From: UBA964 sp037444685
GTDB taxonomy: Bacteria > Pseudomonadota > Gammaproteobacteria > Steroidobacterales > Steroidobacteraceae
Reading direction: 5' to 3'
Assembly: GCA_037444685.1 (NCBI GenBank)
Contig: JBBILX010000002.1
Span: 432,550-496,549, forward strand
DNA: 64,000 nucleotides
Shown: one piece after another, positions 1 through 8,557 of the stretch
Position numbering within the stretch: the stretch's first letter is position 1
How the letters are laid out: the number at the start of each line of letters is the position of its first letter
Position numbers and translations under genes: made by a program
Notes under the pieces: model-generated
The model's database searches: none
What the model was told of the DNA's origin: nothing
The model's input: only the letters and a program-made list of their open reading frames with translations

Positions 1-1
1 C

Positions 2-1348
2 GTGGCCGGCGCACGCGCCCGGCTCGCCGCCGAGCACTTCGACCTCTGCCTGACCGACATGCGCCTGCCGGACGGTAACGGGCTCGAGCTCGTCGAGTGG
101 ATCCAGCAGCACCGGCCTGACGTCCCCGTCGCCGTGATCACGGCCCACGGCAACGTCGAGTCGGCCGTCCGGGCGCTCAAACTCGGCGCGTTCGACTTCG
201 TCTCGAAGCCGCTCGACCTCGGCGTGCTGCGCAAGCTCGTGACGACGGCGATTCGGCTCGGCGAGCGGGCCGACGGCGGCCTGACCCTGCGCGGCCCGCG
301 GCTGATCGGCGAGTCGGCGCCGATGCGCGAGCTGCGCGCGCTGATCGCCCGCGTTGCGCGCAGCCAGGCGCCCGTGTACATCTCGGGCGAGTCCGGCGTC
401 GGCAAGGAACTCGTCGCGCGGCTGATCCACGAATCAGGGCCTCGGGCCCAGGGGCCGTTCGTGCCGGTCAACTGCGGCGCGATCCCCGGCGAGCTCATGG
501 AGAGCGAGTTCTTCGGCCATCGGCGCGGCGCGTTCACGGGCGCGGTCGCCGACAAGCTCGGCCTCGTGCAGAGCGCCGAGGGCGGCACGCTGTTCCTCGA
601 CGAGGTCGCCGACCTGCCGCTGCACATGCAGGTCAAGCTGCTGCGCCTGATCCAGGAGAAGACCGCGCGGCCGATCGGCGAGCAGCGCGAGACGCCCGTC
701 GACGTGCGCATCCTCTCCGCGACGCACAAGAATCTCACCGAGCTCGTCGCGCAGGGTCGCTTCCGCGAGGACCTCTACTACCGCATCAATGTGATCGAGC
801 TGCGCGTGCCGGCGCTGCGCGAGCGCGCCGAGGACATCCCCGATCTCGCCGAGGCCATCCTCGTGCGGCTCGCGCGCCGCATGCAGCTCGAGGTTCCCAC
901 GCTCGAACCCGAGGCGCTCGCGCGACTGCGCGCCTACGCCTTCCCCGGCAATGTCCGCGAACTCGAGAACGTGCTCGAGCGCGCGCTGACGCTCTCGACC
1001 GGCGGCCGGATCACGGCCGCCGACATCCAGCTCCGCGCGACGGCGCGACCGGCCGCTGCGCCGACGCCGGCCGCGCCGCCCATGACCGTGCCACTCGTCG
1101 CCGCGACACCGGGAAAGTCGTCCCCGTCGACTGCTGTCGCGGCAGCGCCGGCCGCCGCGACCGCCCTCGGCGAGCCCGCGGTGGGACCCGCCGCCGACGC
1201 GCTCGGCGAGCAGCTCGAGCAGATCGAGCGTGCCGCGATCCTCCGCGCGCTCGAGCAGACGCGCTACAACAAGACCGCGGCCGCCAGATTGCTCGGCATG
1301 ACCTTCCGCGCGCTGCGCTACCGGATCAAGAAGCTCGGCATCGAGTGA
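2..1348 (+). CDS. pilR: Type IV pilus sigma54-dependent response regulator PilR (5' end outside window)
   Basis: NtrC-family activator that, when phosphorylated by a PilS-type kinase, drives RNA polymerase-sigma54 open-complex formation at the pilin promoter. The visible part starts inside the receiver domain: phospho-acceptor Asp19 (LTDMRLPDG), Thr48 and Lys69 are present. The AAA+ domain has Walker A GESGVGKE (129-136), the sigma54-contact loop GAFTGA (176-181) and Walker B GGTLFLDE (194-201). An Ala/Pro-rich linker (about 350-395) leads to a Fis-type helix-turn-helix at the C-terminus. About 30-40 N-terminal residues lie before the window, so the GTG at base 2 is only the first visible codon. 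The adjacent pilin gene with a sigma54 promoter supports PilR over other NtrC-like regulators. Confidence 0.93.
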   Translation: MAGARARLAAEHFDLCLTDMRLPDGNGLELVEWIQQHRPDVPVAVITAHGNVESAVRALKLGAFDFVSKPLDLGVLRKLVTTAIRLGERADGGLTLRGPRLIGESAPMRELRALIARVARSQAPVYISGESGVGKELVARLIHESGPRAQGPFVPVNCGAIPGELMESEFFGHRRGAFTGAVADKLGLVQSAEGGTLFLDEVADLPLHMQVKLLRLIQEKTARPIGEQRETPVDVRILSATHKNLTELVAQGRFREDLYYRINVIELRVPALRERAEDIPDLAEAILVRLARRMQLEVPTLEPEALARLRAYAFPGNVRELENVLERALTLSTGGRITAADIQLRATARPAAAPTPAAPPMTVPLVAATPGKSSPSTAVAAAPAAATALGEPAVGPAADALGEQLEQIERAAILRALEQTRYNKTAAARLLGMTFRALRYRIKKLGIE

Positions 1349-1352
1349 CGCG

Positions 1353-1373
1353 GCGCGTCAGTTTCTGACGCGC
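1353..1373 (+). terminator. Hairpin just after pilR, no U-tract
   Basis: A perfect 9-bp inverted repeat (1353-1361 and 1365-1373) with a three-base TTT loop starts four bases after the pilR stop codon. It has no following T-run, so it is a weak intrinsic terminator at best. It could instead be an mRNA 3'-end stabiliser or a binding palindrome upstream of the pilin promoter. Confidence 0.4.
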
Positions 1374-1466
1374 ACCGTCGCGAGGCGGCAGCATCTGACC
1401 GCACGCGGCGACAGGTGTCACGGGGCAATCATTGAAGAATCAAGGATTTGTGCGTCCTGCCGACGC

Positions 1467-1483
1467 TGGCACGAGCGTTGCTT
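1467..1483 (+). promoter_or_regulatory. Sigma54 (-24/-12) promoter of pilA
   Basis: TGGCACGAGCGTTGCTT matches the RpoN consensus TGGCACG-N4-TTGCW at every core position: the -24 GG is at 1468-1469 and the -12 GC at 1480-1481. Transcription would begin near 1493, giving a leader of about 68 bases before the pilA ATG at 1561. The gene for the cognate activator, PilR, ends 118 bases upstream, and rpoN itself lies at 53681-55144. Activator sites were not assigned, although a GTGTCAC-like element lies near 1414-1421. Confidence 0.93.
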
Positions 1484-1560
1484 GGTCTTTGGCCAAGCGC
1501 CAGACGGGGTCGCCGTTACGCGCAGCACTTTACGGTCCACTCAAACGGAGTCTCAACGCA

Positions 1561-2058
1561 ATGAAGACGATTCAGAAGGGTTTCACGCTCATCGAACTGA
1601 TGATCGTGGTTGCGATCATCGGCATTCTCGCCGCGATCGCGATCCCGGCCTATCAGGACTACACGATCCGCTCGCAGGTTACGGAGGGTCTGAACCTCGC
1701 CAGCGCCGTCAAGGCCGGCGTCGCCGAGGCCTTCGCGCAGACGGGCGTTTGGCCGGTTGACCTCGACGCTGCCGGCGGCGACACGGGCAACCCGCCATCA
1801 GGCAAGTATGTCCAGCAGATCGAAGTGTCTAACGGCACGATCAATATCACTTATGGCAACGACGTGAACGACGTGATCGACGGCGGGGTCCTGTCGCTCC
1901 GACCGCGCGTCAGTGACAACAACGACGTCGTGTGGCTCTGTGGCTACTTCACCGCGGCGGGGTCGACCCTGACCGACCCGGATTCGGGCGCCTCGGACGA
2001 CGGTGCGACCGACATCGATCCGAAGTACCTGCCGCAGTCCTGCCGCGACGACACCTGA
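1561..2058 (+). CDS. pilA: Type IV pilin, major structural subunit PilA
   Basis: Structural subunit of the type IV pilus, inserted in the inner membrane and processed by the prepilin peptidase PilD encoded downstream. The short type IVa leader MKTIQKG is followed by the cleavage and methylation site G7/F8, with Glu12 as the conserved +5 residue, and a hydrophobic helix FTLIELMIVVAIIG continuing to about residue 30. Two C-terminal cysteines (127 and 161) can form the D-region disulfide. The ATG at 1561 was chosen over in-frame upstream codons because it gives the canonical leader; the gene then encodes 165 residues. A sigma54 promoter precedes it and a strong intrinsic terminator follows, so it is probably mainly a single-gene transcript. 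Confidence 0.95.
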   Translation: MKTIQKGFTLIELMIVVAIIGILAAIAIPAYQDYTIRSQVTEGLNLASAVKAGVAEAFAQTGVWPVDLDAAGGDTGNPPSGKYVQQIEVSNGTINITYGNDVNDVIDGGVLSLRPRVSDNNDVVWLCGYFTAAGSTLTDPDSGASDDGATDIDPKYLPQSCRDDT

Positions 2059-2108
2059 TGTCGATCGCCCACCACCGCGCCTCCAAACCGCGGTGGTGAC
2101 CAGCCCAG

Positions 2109-2139
2109 AAAGCCCCTCCCCGGAGGGGCTTTCCTTTTT
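2109..2139 (+). terminator. Rho-independent terminator of pilA
   Basis: An 11-bp perfect stem (2109-2119 with 2122-2132), core GCCCCTCC/GGAGGGGC, is followed by a T-rich tract through 2139. It lies 50 bases after the pilA stop codon and separates the abundant pilin message from pilB. Confidence 0.9.
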
Positions 2140-2192
2140 GGGAGTCGGGTCACGCAGACAGCGCGGGCCGCTGTGCCACCATCGGCGAAGAT

Positions 2193-2219
2193 TTGACAAT
2201 TGCCGCAAGGGCCTATACG
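2193..2219 (+). promoter_or_regulatory. Candidate sigma70 promoter for pilBCD
   Basis: A perfect -35 hexamer TTGACA (2193-2198) is followed by TATACG at 2214-2219. The spacer is only 15 bases, which is short. A second possible -10, TAGACT at 2222-2227, is too far away. Its position between the pilA terminator and the pilB ATG at 2260 makes a promoter here plausible. Confidence 0.35.
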
Positions 2220-2259
2220 CGTAGACTATGGCGCTTCGCCCCGTCCCGAGTCCGACCGC

Positions 2260-3999
2260 ATGAACGACAACGCTTCCCTGGCGCTTGGCGGCCCGTCGCG
2301 CGGCGGTCTTGGCGGCCTGCCGCAGCGGCTCGTGCAGGACGGTCTCGTCGACGAATCGTCGATGCTCGCGGCGCTCGCCGACGCCCGCGACCGGCGCACG
2401 AGCGTCGTGACCCAGCTCGTCGCGAAGGGGATCGCCCAGGCGCGTGACATCGCGATCGCCGCGGCCAACGAGTTCGGCGTGCCGCTGCTCGACCTCGATG
2501 CGGTCACGGTCGATCTCGAGACGGTCAGGCTCGCCGGCGACAAGCTCGTCGCCAAGCACCGCGTGCTGCCGCTGTTCCGCCGCGGCAAGCGCCTGTTCGT
2601 CGGCGTCGCCGACCCGACGCACCTCGCCGCCATCGACGAGATCAAGTTCGCGACGGGCCTCAGCGTCGAGGCCATCGTTGTCGAGGACGACAAGCTCCAG
2701 AAGGCGCTCGACAAGGCCATCGAGCAGGCCGACACCTCCATGCCGAACCTCGGCGACGAGGACGGCATCGACCTCGAGAATCTCGAGGTCTCGGGCGGCG
2801 AGCAGGAGCTCGAGGACGACACGAGCGACGTCGAGGACGCGCCAATCGTCCGCTTCGTCAACAAGGTGCTGCTCGATGCGATCCGCCGCGGCGCCTCGGA
2901 CATCCACTTCGAGCCCTACGAGAAGACCTATCGCGTCCGCTACCGCATGGACGGCGTGCTCAAGGAGGTCGCCTCGCCGCCCGTGCAGCTCGCGCAGAAG
3001 ATCGCCGCGCGCGTCAAGGTCATGTCGCGGCTCGACATCGCCGAGCGGCGCGTGCCGCAGGATGGGCGCATCAAGATGAAGCTTTCGAAGACGCGCGCGA
3101 TCGACTTCCGCGTCTCGACCTGCCCGACCCTGTTCGGCGAGAAGATCGTGCTGCGCATTCTCGATCCATCGTCGGCGATGCTCGGCATCGACGCGCTCGG
3201 CTACGAGCCGTTCCAGCGCGACCTCTACCTCAAGTACCTCGCCAAGCCCCAGGGCATGATCCTCGTGACCGGGCCGACCGGCTCGGGCAAGACCGTCTCG
3301 CTCTACACCGGCATCAACATCCTGAACCGCGAGGACACGAACATCTCGACCGCCGAGGACCCGGCCGAGATCAACCTGCCCGGCGTCAACCAGGTCAACG
3401 TCAATCCGAAGGTCGGCCTGACCTTCGCCTCGGCGCTGCGTGCCTTCCTGCGCCAGGACCCGGACGTCGTCATGGTCGGCGAGATCCGCGACCTCGAAAC
3501 CGCCGAGATCGCGATCAAGGCGGCGCAGACGGGCCACCTCGTGCTCTCGACGCTGCACACGAACGACGCGGCGCAGACGCTGACGCGCCTCGTCGACATG
3601 GGCGTCAAGCCCTACGCGATCGCGACCTCGGTCAGCCTGATCATCGCGCAGCGCCTCGCGCGCAAGCTCTGCAACCACTGCAAGCAGCTCGTCGAGATCC
3701 CGGCCGAGGCGCTGCTCGCCGAAGGCTTCCAGGAAGAGGACGTCGCCGCGGGCCTCAGGATCTATGGCCCCAAGGGCTGCGCCAACTGCACCGACGGGTA
3801 CAAGGGGCGCACCGGCATCTACGAGGTCATGCCCGTGACCGAGACGATCGGCCGCATCATCATGGAAGGTGGCAACGCGATGGACATCAGCGCGGCCGCG
3901 CGCCAGGCCGGCGTCTGGGACCTGCGTCGCGCGGGGCTCGAGAAGGTCAAGCAGGGCATCACGAGCCTCGAAGAAGTCAACAGCGTCACCATCGACTGA
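2260..3999 (+). CDS. pilB: Type IV pilus extension ATPase PilB
   Basis: Hexameric cytoplasmic ATPase that powers pilus polymerisation through PilC. Of its 579 residues, the N-terminal MshEN/GSPII_E domain covers about 20-150. The GspE-type core carries Walker A GPTGSGKT (338-345), Walker B VVMVGEIRD and the His box GHLVLSTLHTND. The C-terminal zinc knuckle CNHC...CANC is intact, distinguishing it from PilT-like retraction ATPases. The ATG at 2260 was preferred over an in-frame ATG at 2200 because the extra residues resemble no PilB and fall in the promoter region. The gene lies 13 bases before pilC. Confidence 0.95.
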   Translation: MNDNASLALGGPSRGGLGGLPQRLVQDGLVDESSMLAALADARDRRTSVVTQLVAKGIAQARDIAIAAANEFGVPLLDLDAVTVDLETVRLAGDKLVAKHRVLPLFRRGKRLFVGVADPTHLAAIDEIKFATGLSVEAIVVEDDKLQKALDKAIEQADTSMPNLGDEDGIDLENLEVSGGEQELEDDTSDVEDAPIVRFVNKVLLDAIRRGASDIHFEPYEKTYRVRYRMDGVLKEVASPPVQLAQKIAARVKVMSRLDIAERRVPQDGRIKMKLSKTRAIDFRVSTCPTLFGEKIVLRILDPSSAMLGIDALGYEPFQRDLYLKYLAKPQGMILVTGPTGSGKTVSLYTGINILNREDTNISTAEDPAEINLPGVNQVNVNPKVGLTFASALRAFLRQDPDVVMVGEIRDLETAEIAIKAAQTGHLVLSTLHTNDAAQTLTRLVDMGVKPYAIATSVSLIIAQRLARKLCNHCKQLVEIPAEALLAEGFQEEDVAAGLRIYGPKGCANCTDGYKGRTGIYEVMPVTETIGRIIMEGGNAMDISAAARQAGVWDLRRAGLEKVKQGITSLEEVNSVTID

Positions 4000-4012
4000 G
4001 AGACCGACCGCC

Positions 4013-5254
4013 ATGGCACAGGCTGCGACCACTACCCAGACCGTCAGGGCGATCCGCAAGGACGTCGCCTTCAACTGGCAGGGCATCGACAGGGCCGGCA
4101 AGCCGATCAAGGGCAAGACGCTCGCGCCCGACGAGAAGACGCTGCGTGCCGAGCTGCGCCGCCAGGGCATCGTGCTCAAGAAGGCGAGCAAGCAGATCAC
4201 GCTGTTCAAGGGCAGCGGCAAGGTCCGGCCCGAGGACATCGCCGTCTTCAGCCGCCAGCTCGCGACCATGCTCGCGGCCGGCATTCCGCTCGTGCAGTCG
4301 TTCGAGATCATCGGCAACGGCAACGAGAACCCGGCGATGCAGAAACTGGTTCTCGACATCAAGGCCGACGTCGAGGGCGGCACCTCGCTGCACGAGGCGC
4401 TCGGCCGGCATCCGCTCTACTTCGACGACCTCTACCGCAACCTCGTCGAAGCCGGCGAGCAGGCCGGTGCGCTCGAGAACCTGCTCGACAAGATCGCGAC
4501 CTACAAGGAAAAGACCGAGGCCCTCAAGAAGAAGGTCAAGAAGGCGCTGTTCTACCCGGCCGCGGTGCTGGTCGTCGCAGTCATCGTCACGATCATCCTG
4601 CTGGTCTTCGTGATCCCGCAGTTCGAGTCGCTGTTCAAGGGCTTCGGCGCGGAGCTGCCGGCGTTCACGCAGTTCGTGATCGACCTTTCGAAGTTCGTCC
4701 AGGAGCAGGGAATCCTGATCGCGCTCGTGCTCGGTGCCGCGGGCTATGCGTTCTTCTACTTCAAGAAGCGCTCGAAGAGGATGCGCGAGGTGCTCGACCG
4801 GATCGCGCTCCGGATCCCGATCATCGGTCCCATCCTCAACAAGGCGGCGATCGCCCGCTATGCGCGCACGCTCTCGACGATGTTCGCGGCCGGCGTGCCG
4901 CTCGTCGAGGCATTGACCTCGGTCGCGGGCGCCACCGGCAACATCGTCTACGAGAACGCGGTGCTCGAGATGCGCGACGAGGTCGCCACCGGCACCCGGC
5001 TGCAGCAGGCCATGGAGAACACGGGTCTGTTCCCGAACATGGTCGTGCAGATGGTCGCCGTCGGCGAGGAGTCCGGCGCGCTCGACGAGATGTCGGGCAA
5101 GGTCGCGACTTTCTACGAGGCCGAGGTCGACAACGCCGTCGACAGCATGTCGAGCCTGCTCGAGCCGCTGATCATGGCCATCCTCGGCGTGCTCGTCGGC
5201 GGGCTCGTGATTGCGATGTACCTGCCGATCTTCAAGCTCGGCGCCGTGGTCTGA
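4013..5254 (+). CDS. pilC: Type IV pilus inner-membrane platform protein PilC
   Basis: Polytopic inner-membrane platform (GspF family) that couples PilB ATP hydrolysis to insertion of pilin into the growing pilus. It has 413 residues with two homologous T2SSF domains (about 75-200 and 280-400), each with the FSRQLATML/YARTLSTMF-like start. Membrane segments are VLVVAVIVTIILLVFVI near 185 and others around 235 and 390. The start at 4013 gives MAQAATTTQ and normal family length; longer in-frame extensions run into pilB. It is in an operon between pilB and pilD. Confidence 0.95.
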   Translation: MAQAATTTQTVRAIRKDVAFNWQGIDRAGKPIKGKTLAPDEKTLRAELRRQGIVLKKASKQITLFKGSGKVRPEDIAVFSRQLATMLAAGIPLVQSFEIIGNGNENPAMQKLVLDIKADVEGGTSLHEALGRHPLYFDDLYRNLVEAGEQAGALENLLDKIATYKEKTEALKKKVKKALFYPAAVLVVAVIVTIILLVFVIPQFESLFKGFGAELPAFTQFVIDLSKFVQEQGILIALVLGAAGYAFFYFKKRSKRMREVLDRIALRIPIIGPILNKAAIARYARTLSTMFAAGVPLVEALTSVAGATGNIVYENAVLEMRDEVATGTRLQQAMENTGLFPNMVVQMVAVGEESGALDEMSGKVATFYEAEVDNAVDSMSSLLEPLIMAILGVLVGGLVIAMYLPIFKLGAVV

Positions 5255-5276
5255 CCTGGGGCGCGCAGGCGGGCTC

Positions 5277-6161
5277 ATGGAGGTGCTGGCCGGCTCGCCG
5301 GGGCTGCTGATCGGCGCCTGCCTGCTGCTCGGGCTGCTGGTCGGCAGCTTCCTCAACGTCGTGATCCACCGGCTGCCGATCATGCTGCAGCGGGACTGGG
5401 CGGCACAGTGCGCGGAACTCGCCGGGCGCGAGCCCGAGCCGGCACCGCGCTACAACCTGATCACGCCGCGATCGGCCTGCCCGAAATGCGCCGCGCCGAT
5501 CGGCGCCGCACAGAACATTCCGATCGCGAGCTGGCTCGTGCTGCGCGGCCGCTGCCGCGCCTGCGGCACGGCGATCAGCGCCCGCTATCCGCTCGTCGAG
5601 GCACTGTCGGGCCTGCTGTCGGCCGCGGTGGCCTGGAAGTTCGGTTGGGGCGCGCCGCTCGCCTGCGCGCTCGGCGTCACGTGGACGCTGATCGCACTGA
5701 CCTTCATCGACCTCGACACGCAGCTGCTGCCGGACAGCCTGACGCTGCCGCTGCTCTGGGCCGGCCTCGGCGCGAGTCTGCTGGTCGCGCCACTGCCCGG
5801 CCTGTCGCTGCCGGTCGACACCCGCACGGCCGTGCTCGGCGCGATCGCGGGCTACGTCTCGCTCTGGAGCGTCTACTGGCTGTTCAAGCTCGCGACCGGC
5901 AAGGAGGGCATGGGGTACGGCGACTTCAAGCTGCTCGCCGCGCTGGGCGCCTGGCTCGGCTGGCAGATGCTGCTGCCGATCGTGCTGATGTCGGCGCTGG
6001 TCGGCGCGCTCGTCGGCCTCGTGCTGATCGCCCGTTTCGGGCGCGACCGGCACGTGCCGATGGCCTTCGGCCCCTACCTCGCCGCTGCCGGCTGGATCGT
6101 CCTGATGTTCGGCCCCGAGATCGTCGGCCGCTATCTGGGGCTGTTCGCTCGTGCCGGCTGA
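5277..6161 (+). CDS. pilD: Prepilin leader peptidase / N-methyltransferase PilD
   Basis: Bifunctional inner-membrane aspartyl protease that cleaves type IV prepilin leaders and methylates the new N-terminal Phe. It has 294 residues. The cytoplasmic tetracysteine zinc loop (CPKC...CRAC) is present. The two catalytic aspartates lie in FIDLDTQLLPD and in GYGDFKLL, the GxGD signature. About eight hydrophobic segments are visible. The ATG at 5277, 22 bases after pilC, puts the first membrane helix and FLNVVIHRLP at the usual distance. It processes PilA and minor pilins, and possibly type II secretion pseudopilins encoded elsewhere. Confidence 0.94.
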   Translation: MEVLAGSPGLLIGACLLLGLLVGSFLNVVIHRLPIMLQRDWAAQCAELAGREPEPAPRYNLITPRSACPKCAAPIGAAQNIPIASWLVLRGRCRACGTAISARYPLVEALSGLLSAAVAWKFGWGAPLACALGVTWTLIALTFIDLDTQLLPDSLTLPLLWAGLGASLLVAPLPGLSLPVDTRTAVLGAIAGYVSLWSVYWLFKLATGKEGMGYGDFKLLAALGAWLGWQMLLPIVLMSALVGALVGLVLIARFGRDRHVPMAFGPYLAAAGWIVLMFGPEIVGRYLGLFARAG

Positions 6162-6173
6162 GGCCGCGCGCGG

Positions 6174-6791
6174 ATGACCCTGCGCATCGGCCTGACCGGC
6201 GGCATCGCGAGCGGCAAGACGCTGGTGTCGAGGCTGTTCGCCGCGCGTGGCGTGCCGGTGATCGACACCGACGAGCTCGCCCGCGAGGTCGTGGAGCCCG
6301 GCACGCAGGGTCTCGCCGCGATCCGCGATCGCTTCGGCGCGTCGGTCATCGGCGCCGACGGCCGGCTCGACCGCCGGGCGCTGCGCGAGCACGTGTTCCG
6401 CTCGAGCGAGGCGCGCCGCGACCTCGAGGCCATCACCCACCCGCGGATCCGCGCCCTGCTCGAGCAGCGCTCGGCCACCGCCGGCGGCCCGTACCAGATC
6501 CTCGTGATCCCGTTGCTGGCCGAGACGGGGCGCCGCACGCCGGTGGACCGCGTGCTCGTGGTCGACTGCCCGGAGTCGCTGCAGATCGAGCGGCTGATGC
6601 GTCGTGACGGCAGCAGCCGCGAACAGGCCGAGGCCATCCTCGCTGCGCAGGCGAGCCGCGCCGAGCGGCTCGCGCTGGCCGACGACGTGATCCGCAACGA
6701 CGGCGACCCGGCGGCCGTCGAGACGGCGGTCGCTGCACTGCATCAGCGCTACCTCGCACTGGCCGCCGAGGCCGGCGCGCAGGCCGGCTAG
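6174..6791 (+). CDS. coaE: Dephospho-CoA kinase
   Basis: Catalyses the last step of coenzyme A synthesis, ATP-dependent phosphorylation of dephospho-CoA. Its 205 residues begin MTLRIGLTGGIASGKT, containing the P-loop, followed by IDTDELAREVV (substrate-binding Asp) and the lid segment RLMRRDGSSREQA. It starts 12 bases after pilD; the pilBCD-coaE arrangement is conserved in many gammaproteobacteria, though coaE has no pilus role. Confidence 0.95.
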   Translation: MTLRIGLTGGIASGKTLVSRLFAARGVPVIDTDELAREVVEPGTQGLAAIRDRFGASVIGADGRLDRRALREHVFRSSEARRDLEAITHPRIRALLEQRSATAGGPYQILVIPLLAETGRRTPVDRVLVVDCPESLQIERLMRRDGSSREQAEAILAAQASRAERLALADDVIRNDGDPAAVETAVAALHQRYLALAAEAGAQAG

Positions 6792-6803
6792 CGGTTTACG
6801 GCC

Positions 6804-7637
6804 GTGAACGCACTGACGCAGAATAGCCTGATGACCGAGGAGGCCGTGGAGGTGGGGGCGCCGGCCACGGTGGTCGCGCCCATCGTGTTCGAACAGCCGC
6901 TCAACGAGCGGATGCGCACCTTCCTGCGTCTCGACTTCCTCTACAACCAGGCGCTTTACCACAACCAGTCGCAGAGCCAGTGGGGCAGCCGGGCCGCAGT
7001 CGCGAGCCTGCTCGACATCCTCGCAATCACCTCGCGTGGCGACACGCGCGCCGACGTGCTCAAGGAGCTCGAGCGCCAGCTCGCCGTGCTCAATGAGTTC
7101 CAGAGTCGCCCGGGCGTCGACACGGGCCGGCTGCGCACCATCGTCTCGAACCTGCTGCGCCTGCGCGCCGACCTGCTCGGCACCGGCTCGGCCTACCTGC
7201 AGCCGCTCAAGGAATCGGGGTTCCTCAGCGCGATCCGTCACCGCAGCGCGATTCCCGGCGGCACCTGCGAGTTCGACCTGCCCGATTTCTGCTACTGGCT
7301 CAACCAGCCCGCCGACGCACGCATCGACACGTTCGCGCGCTGGATCGCGCTGCTGCGGCCGCTCTGCGACGCGATCGCCGAACTGCTGTGGCTGACGCGC
7401 CAGAACGGCCGCTCGCGGCGCGAGGTCGCGCGCGGCGGCGTCTATCACGTCACTTTCGATCGCGAGACGCCGGTGCAGCTGCTGCGCATCGCGGTCCCGG
7501 CAGAGCTCGGTATCTATCCCGAGATCAGCGGCAGCCACTATCGCAGCAGCGTGCGGTTCGTGAGCTGGCACGGCCCGACCGAGCGGCCACGCCAGGCCGA
7601 GGGCGACATCGAGTTCGAACTGACATGCTGCACCTGA
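6804..7637 (+). CDS. zapD: Cell division protein ZapD (FtsZ-binding)
   Basis: Cytoplasmic protein that bundles FtsZ protofilaments and stabilises the Z ring. The hallmark N-terminal motif FEQPLNERMRTFLRLDFLYNQ-like segment lies near residues 30-50, and the family fold (alpha-helical then beta-rich C-terminal domain) fits its length. The GTG at 6804, 12 bases after coaE, gives 277 residues, about 30 more than E. coli ZapD. An ATG at 6831 gives 268 residues; neither has a clear ribosome site, so the start is uncertain. It is followed by yacG as in other gammaproteobacteria. Confidence 0.88.
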   Translation: MNALTQNSLMTEEAVEVGAPATVVAPIVFEQPLNERMRTFLRLDFLYNQALYHNQSQSQWGSRAAVASLLDILAITSRGDTRADVLKELERQLAVLNEFQSRPGVDTGRLRTIVSNLLRLRADLLGTGSAYLQPLKESGFLSAIRHRSAIPGGTCEFDLPDFCYWLNQPADARIDTFARWIALLRPLCDAIAELLWLTRQNGRSRREVARGGVYHVTFDRETPVQLLRIAVPAELGIYPEISGSHYRSSVRFVSWHGPTERPRQAEGDIEFELTCCT

Positions 7638-7689
7638 ATCACCGCCGTGATGTCGTGACGCCTGTTCTGGGTCCCGCCGGGATCACCCC

Positions 7690-7881
7690 GTGAGCATCCG
7701 CTGCCCGACCTGTTCGCACGCGATGGAATGGAGCGCCGACTTCCCCTGGCGTCCGTTCTGCAGCGAGCGCTGCAAACTCGTCGACCTCGGCGCGTGGCTC
7801 GCCGAGGAGCGCGCGATCCCGGGGTGCGAGGTCGACCCGATGGACCCGCAGCCCGCGCGCTCGCCGACTGCCGGGCATTAG
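7690..7881 (+). CDS. yacG: DNA gyrase inhibitor YacG, zinc-binding
   Basis: Small zinc protein reported in E. coli to bind GyrB and inhibit gyrase. Of its 63 residues, all four zinc ligands are present: Cys5 and Cys8 (CPTC), Cys24 and Cys28 (CSERC), followed by the conserved KLVDLGAWL. It starts with GTG. The position after coaE-zapD is the typical one. Confidence 0.92.
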   Translation: MSIRCPTCSHAMEWSADFPWRPFCSERCKLVDLGAWLAEERAIPGCEVDPMDPQPARSPTAGH

Positions 7882-7885
7882 CTCA

Positions 7886-8557
7886 ATGGATCCCGCGTTC
7901 TGGCTCGAGCGCTGGCAGCGTAACGAGATCGGCTTCCACCAGGTGCACCCCCACGCGGCACTCGAGCGTCTCTGGAACGGCCTCGGCGTCGAGCGCGGCA
8001 GCCGCGTGTTCGTGCCGCTCGCCGGCAAGAGCCTCGACCTGCTCTGGCTCGCCGCCGCCGGTCATCGCGTCGTCGGCATCGAACTGTCGCCGATCGCGGT
8101 GCGCGACTTCTTCGCCGAGCACGGGCTCACGCCCGTCGTCGAGCGACACGGCGAGCTCGCGTTGCACCGGGCCGGCGACATCGAGCTCTGGTGCGGTGAC
8201 GTGTTCGCGCTGACCCCAGCGCAGCTCGGACCGGTCTCGGGCGCCTTCGACCGTGCCGCGCTCGTGGCCCTGCCGCCCGCCATGCGCAGGCGCTACGCCG
8301 CGCAGTTGTCGCGGCTGCTGCCGGGAGGCGCGCGGACGCTGCTCGTGACCATGGAGTACGACCAGCGGCAGATGCCGGGGCCACCGCATGCCGTGCTCGA
8401 GGACGAGGTGCGGACGCTGTTCGGCGCCGACCACGAGATCACGCTGCTCGGCCGCGACGCGGCGCTCGCCGACTTCCCGAAGTTCGCGCAGCGCGGCGTG
8501 ACGGCGCTCGCCGAGGCGTTCTATCGGCTCGAGCGGCGCGGCGCGCCCGCTCCCTGA
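7886..8557 (+). CDS. tpm: Thiopurine S-methyltransferase family protein
   Basis: SAM-dependent methyltransferase of the TPMT family. Bacterial members methylate thiopurines and also selenium or tellurium species. The 223-residue protein begins MDPAFWLERW, has the N-terminal GFHQ motif, and the SAM site VPLAGKSLDLLWLAAAGHRVVGIELS, both typical of bacterial Tpm. It begins 4 bases after yacG, suggesting co-transcription. Its last 37 bases overlap the 3' end of the convergent peptidase gene. The physiological substrate cannot be read from sequence. Confidence 0.9.
   Translation: MDPAFWLERWQRNEIGFHQVHPHAALERLWNGLGVERGSRVFVPLAGKSLDLLWLAAAGHRVVGIELSPIAVRDFFAEHGLTPVVERHGELALHRAGDIELWCGDVFALTPAQLGPVSGAFDRAALVALPPAMRRRYAAQLSRLLPGGARTLLVTMEYDQRQMPGPPHAVLEDEVRTLFGADHEITLLGRDAALADFPKFAQRGVTALAEAFYRLERRGAPAP

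Noticed and set aside
2..100. Truncated pilR as a possible pseudogene
   Set aside because: The missing N-terminus simply lies before the window; the visible domains and catalytic residues are intact.
1409..1425. PilR binding site near GTGTCAC upstream of the pilin promoter
   Set aside because: Only one loose element is visible and the PilR site is poorly defined, so I did not call it as a feature.
1798..4383. Very long open frame antisense to pilA, pilB and pilC, with similar ones at 5232-7571, 13671-15836 and 20794-23091
   Set aside because: These are by-products of high-GC codon bias. Their translations are Arg/Ala/Asp-rich without recognisable domains, and each lies wholly opposite a confidently identified gene.
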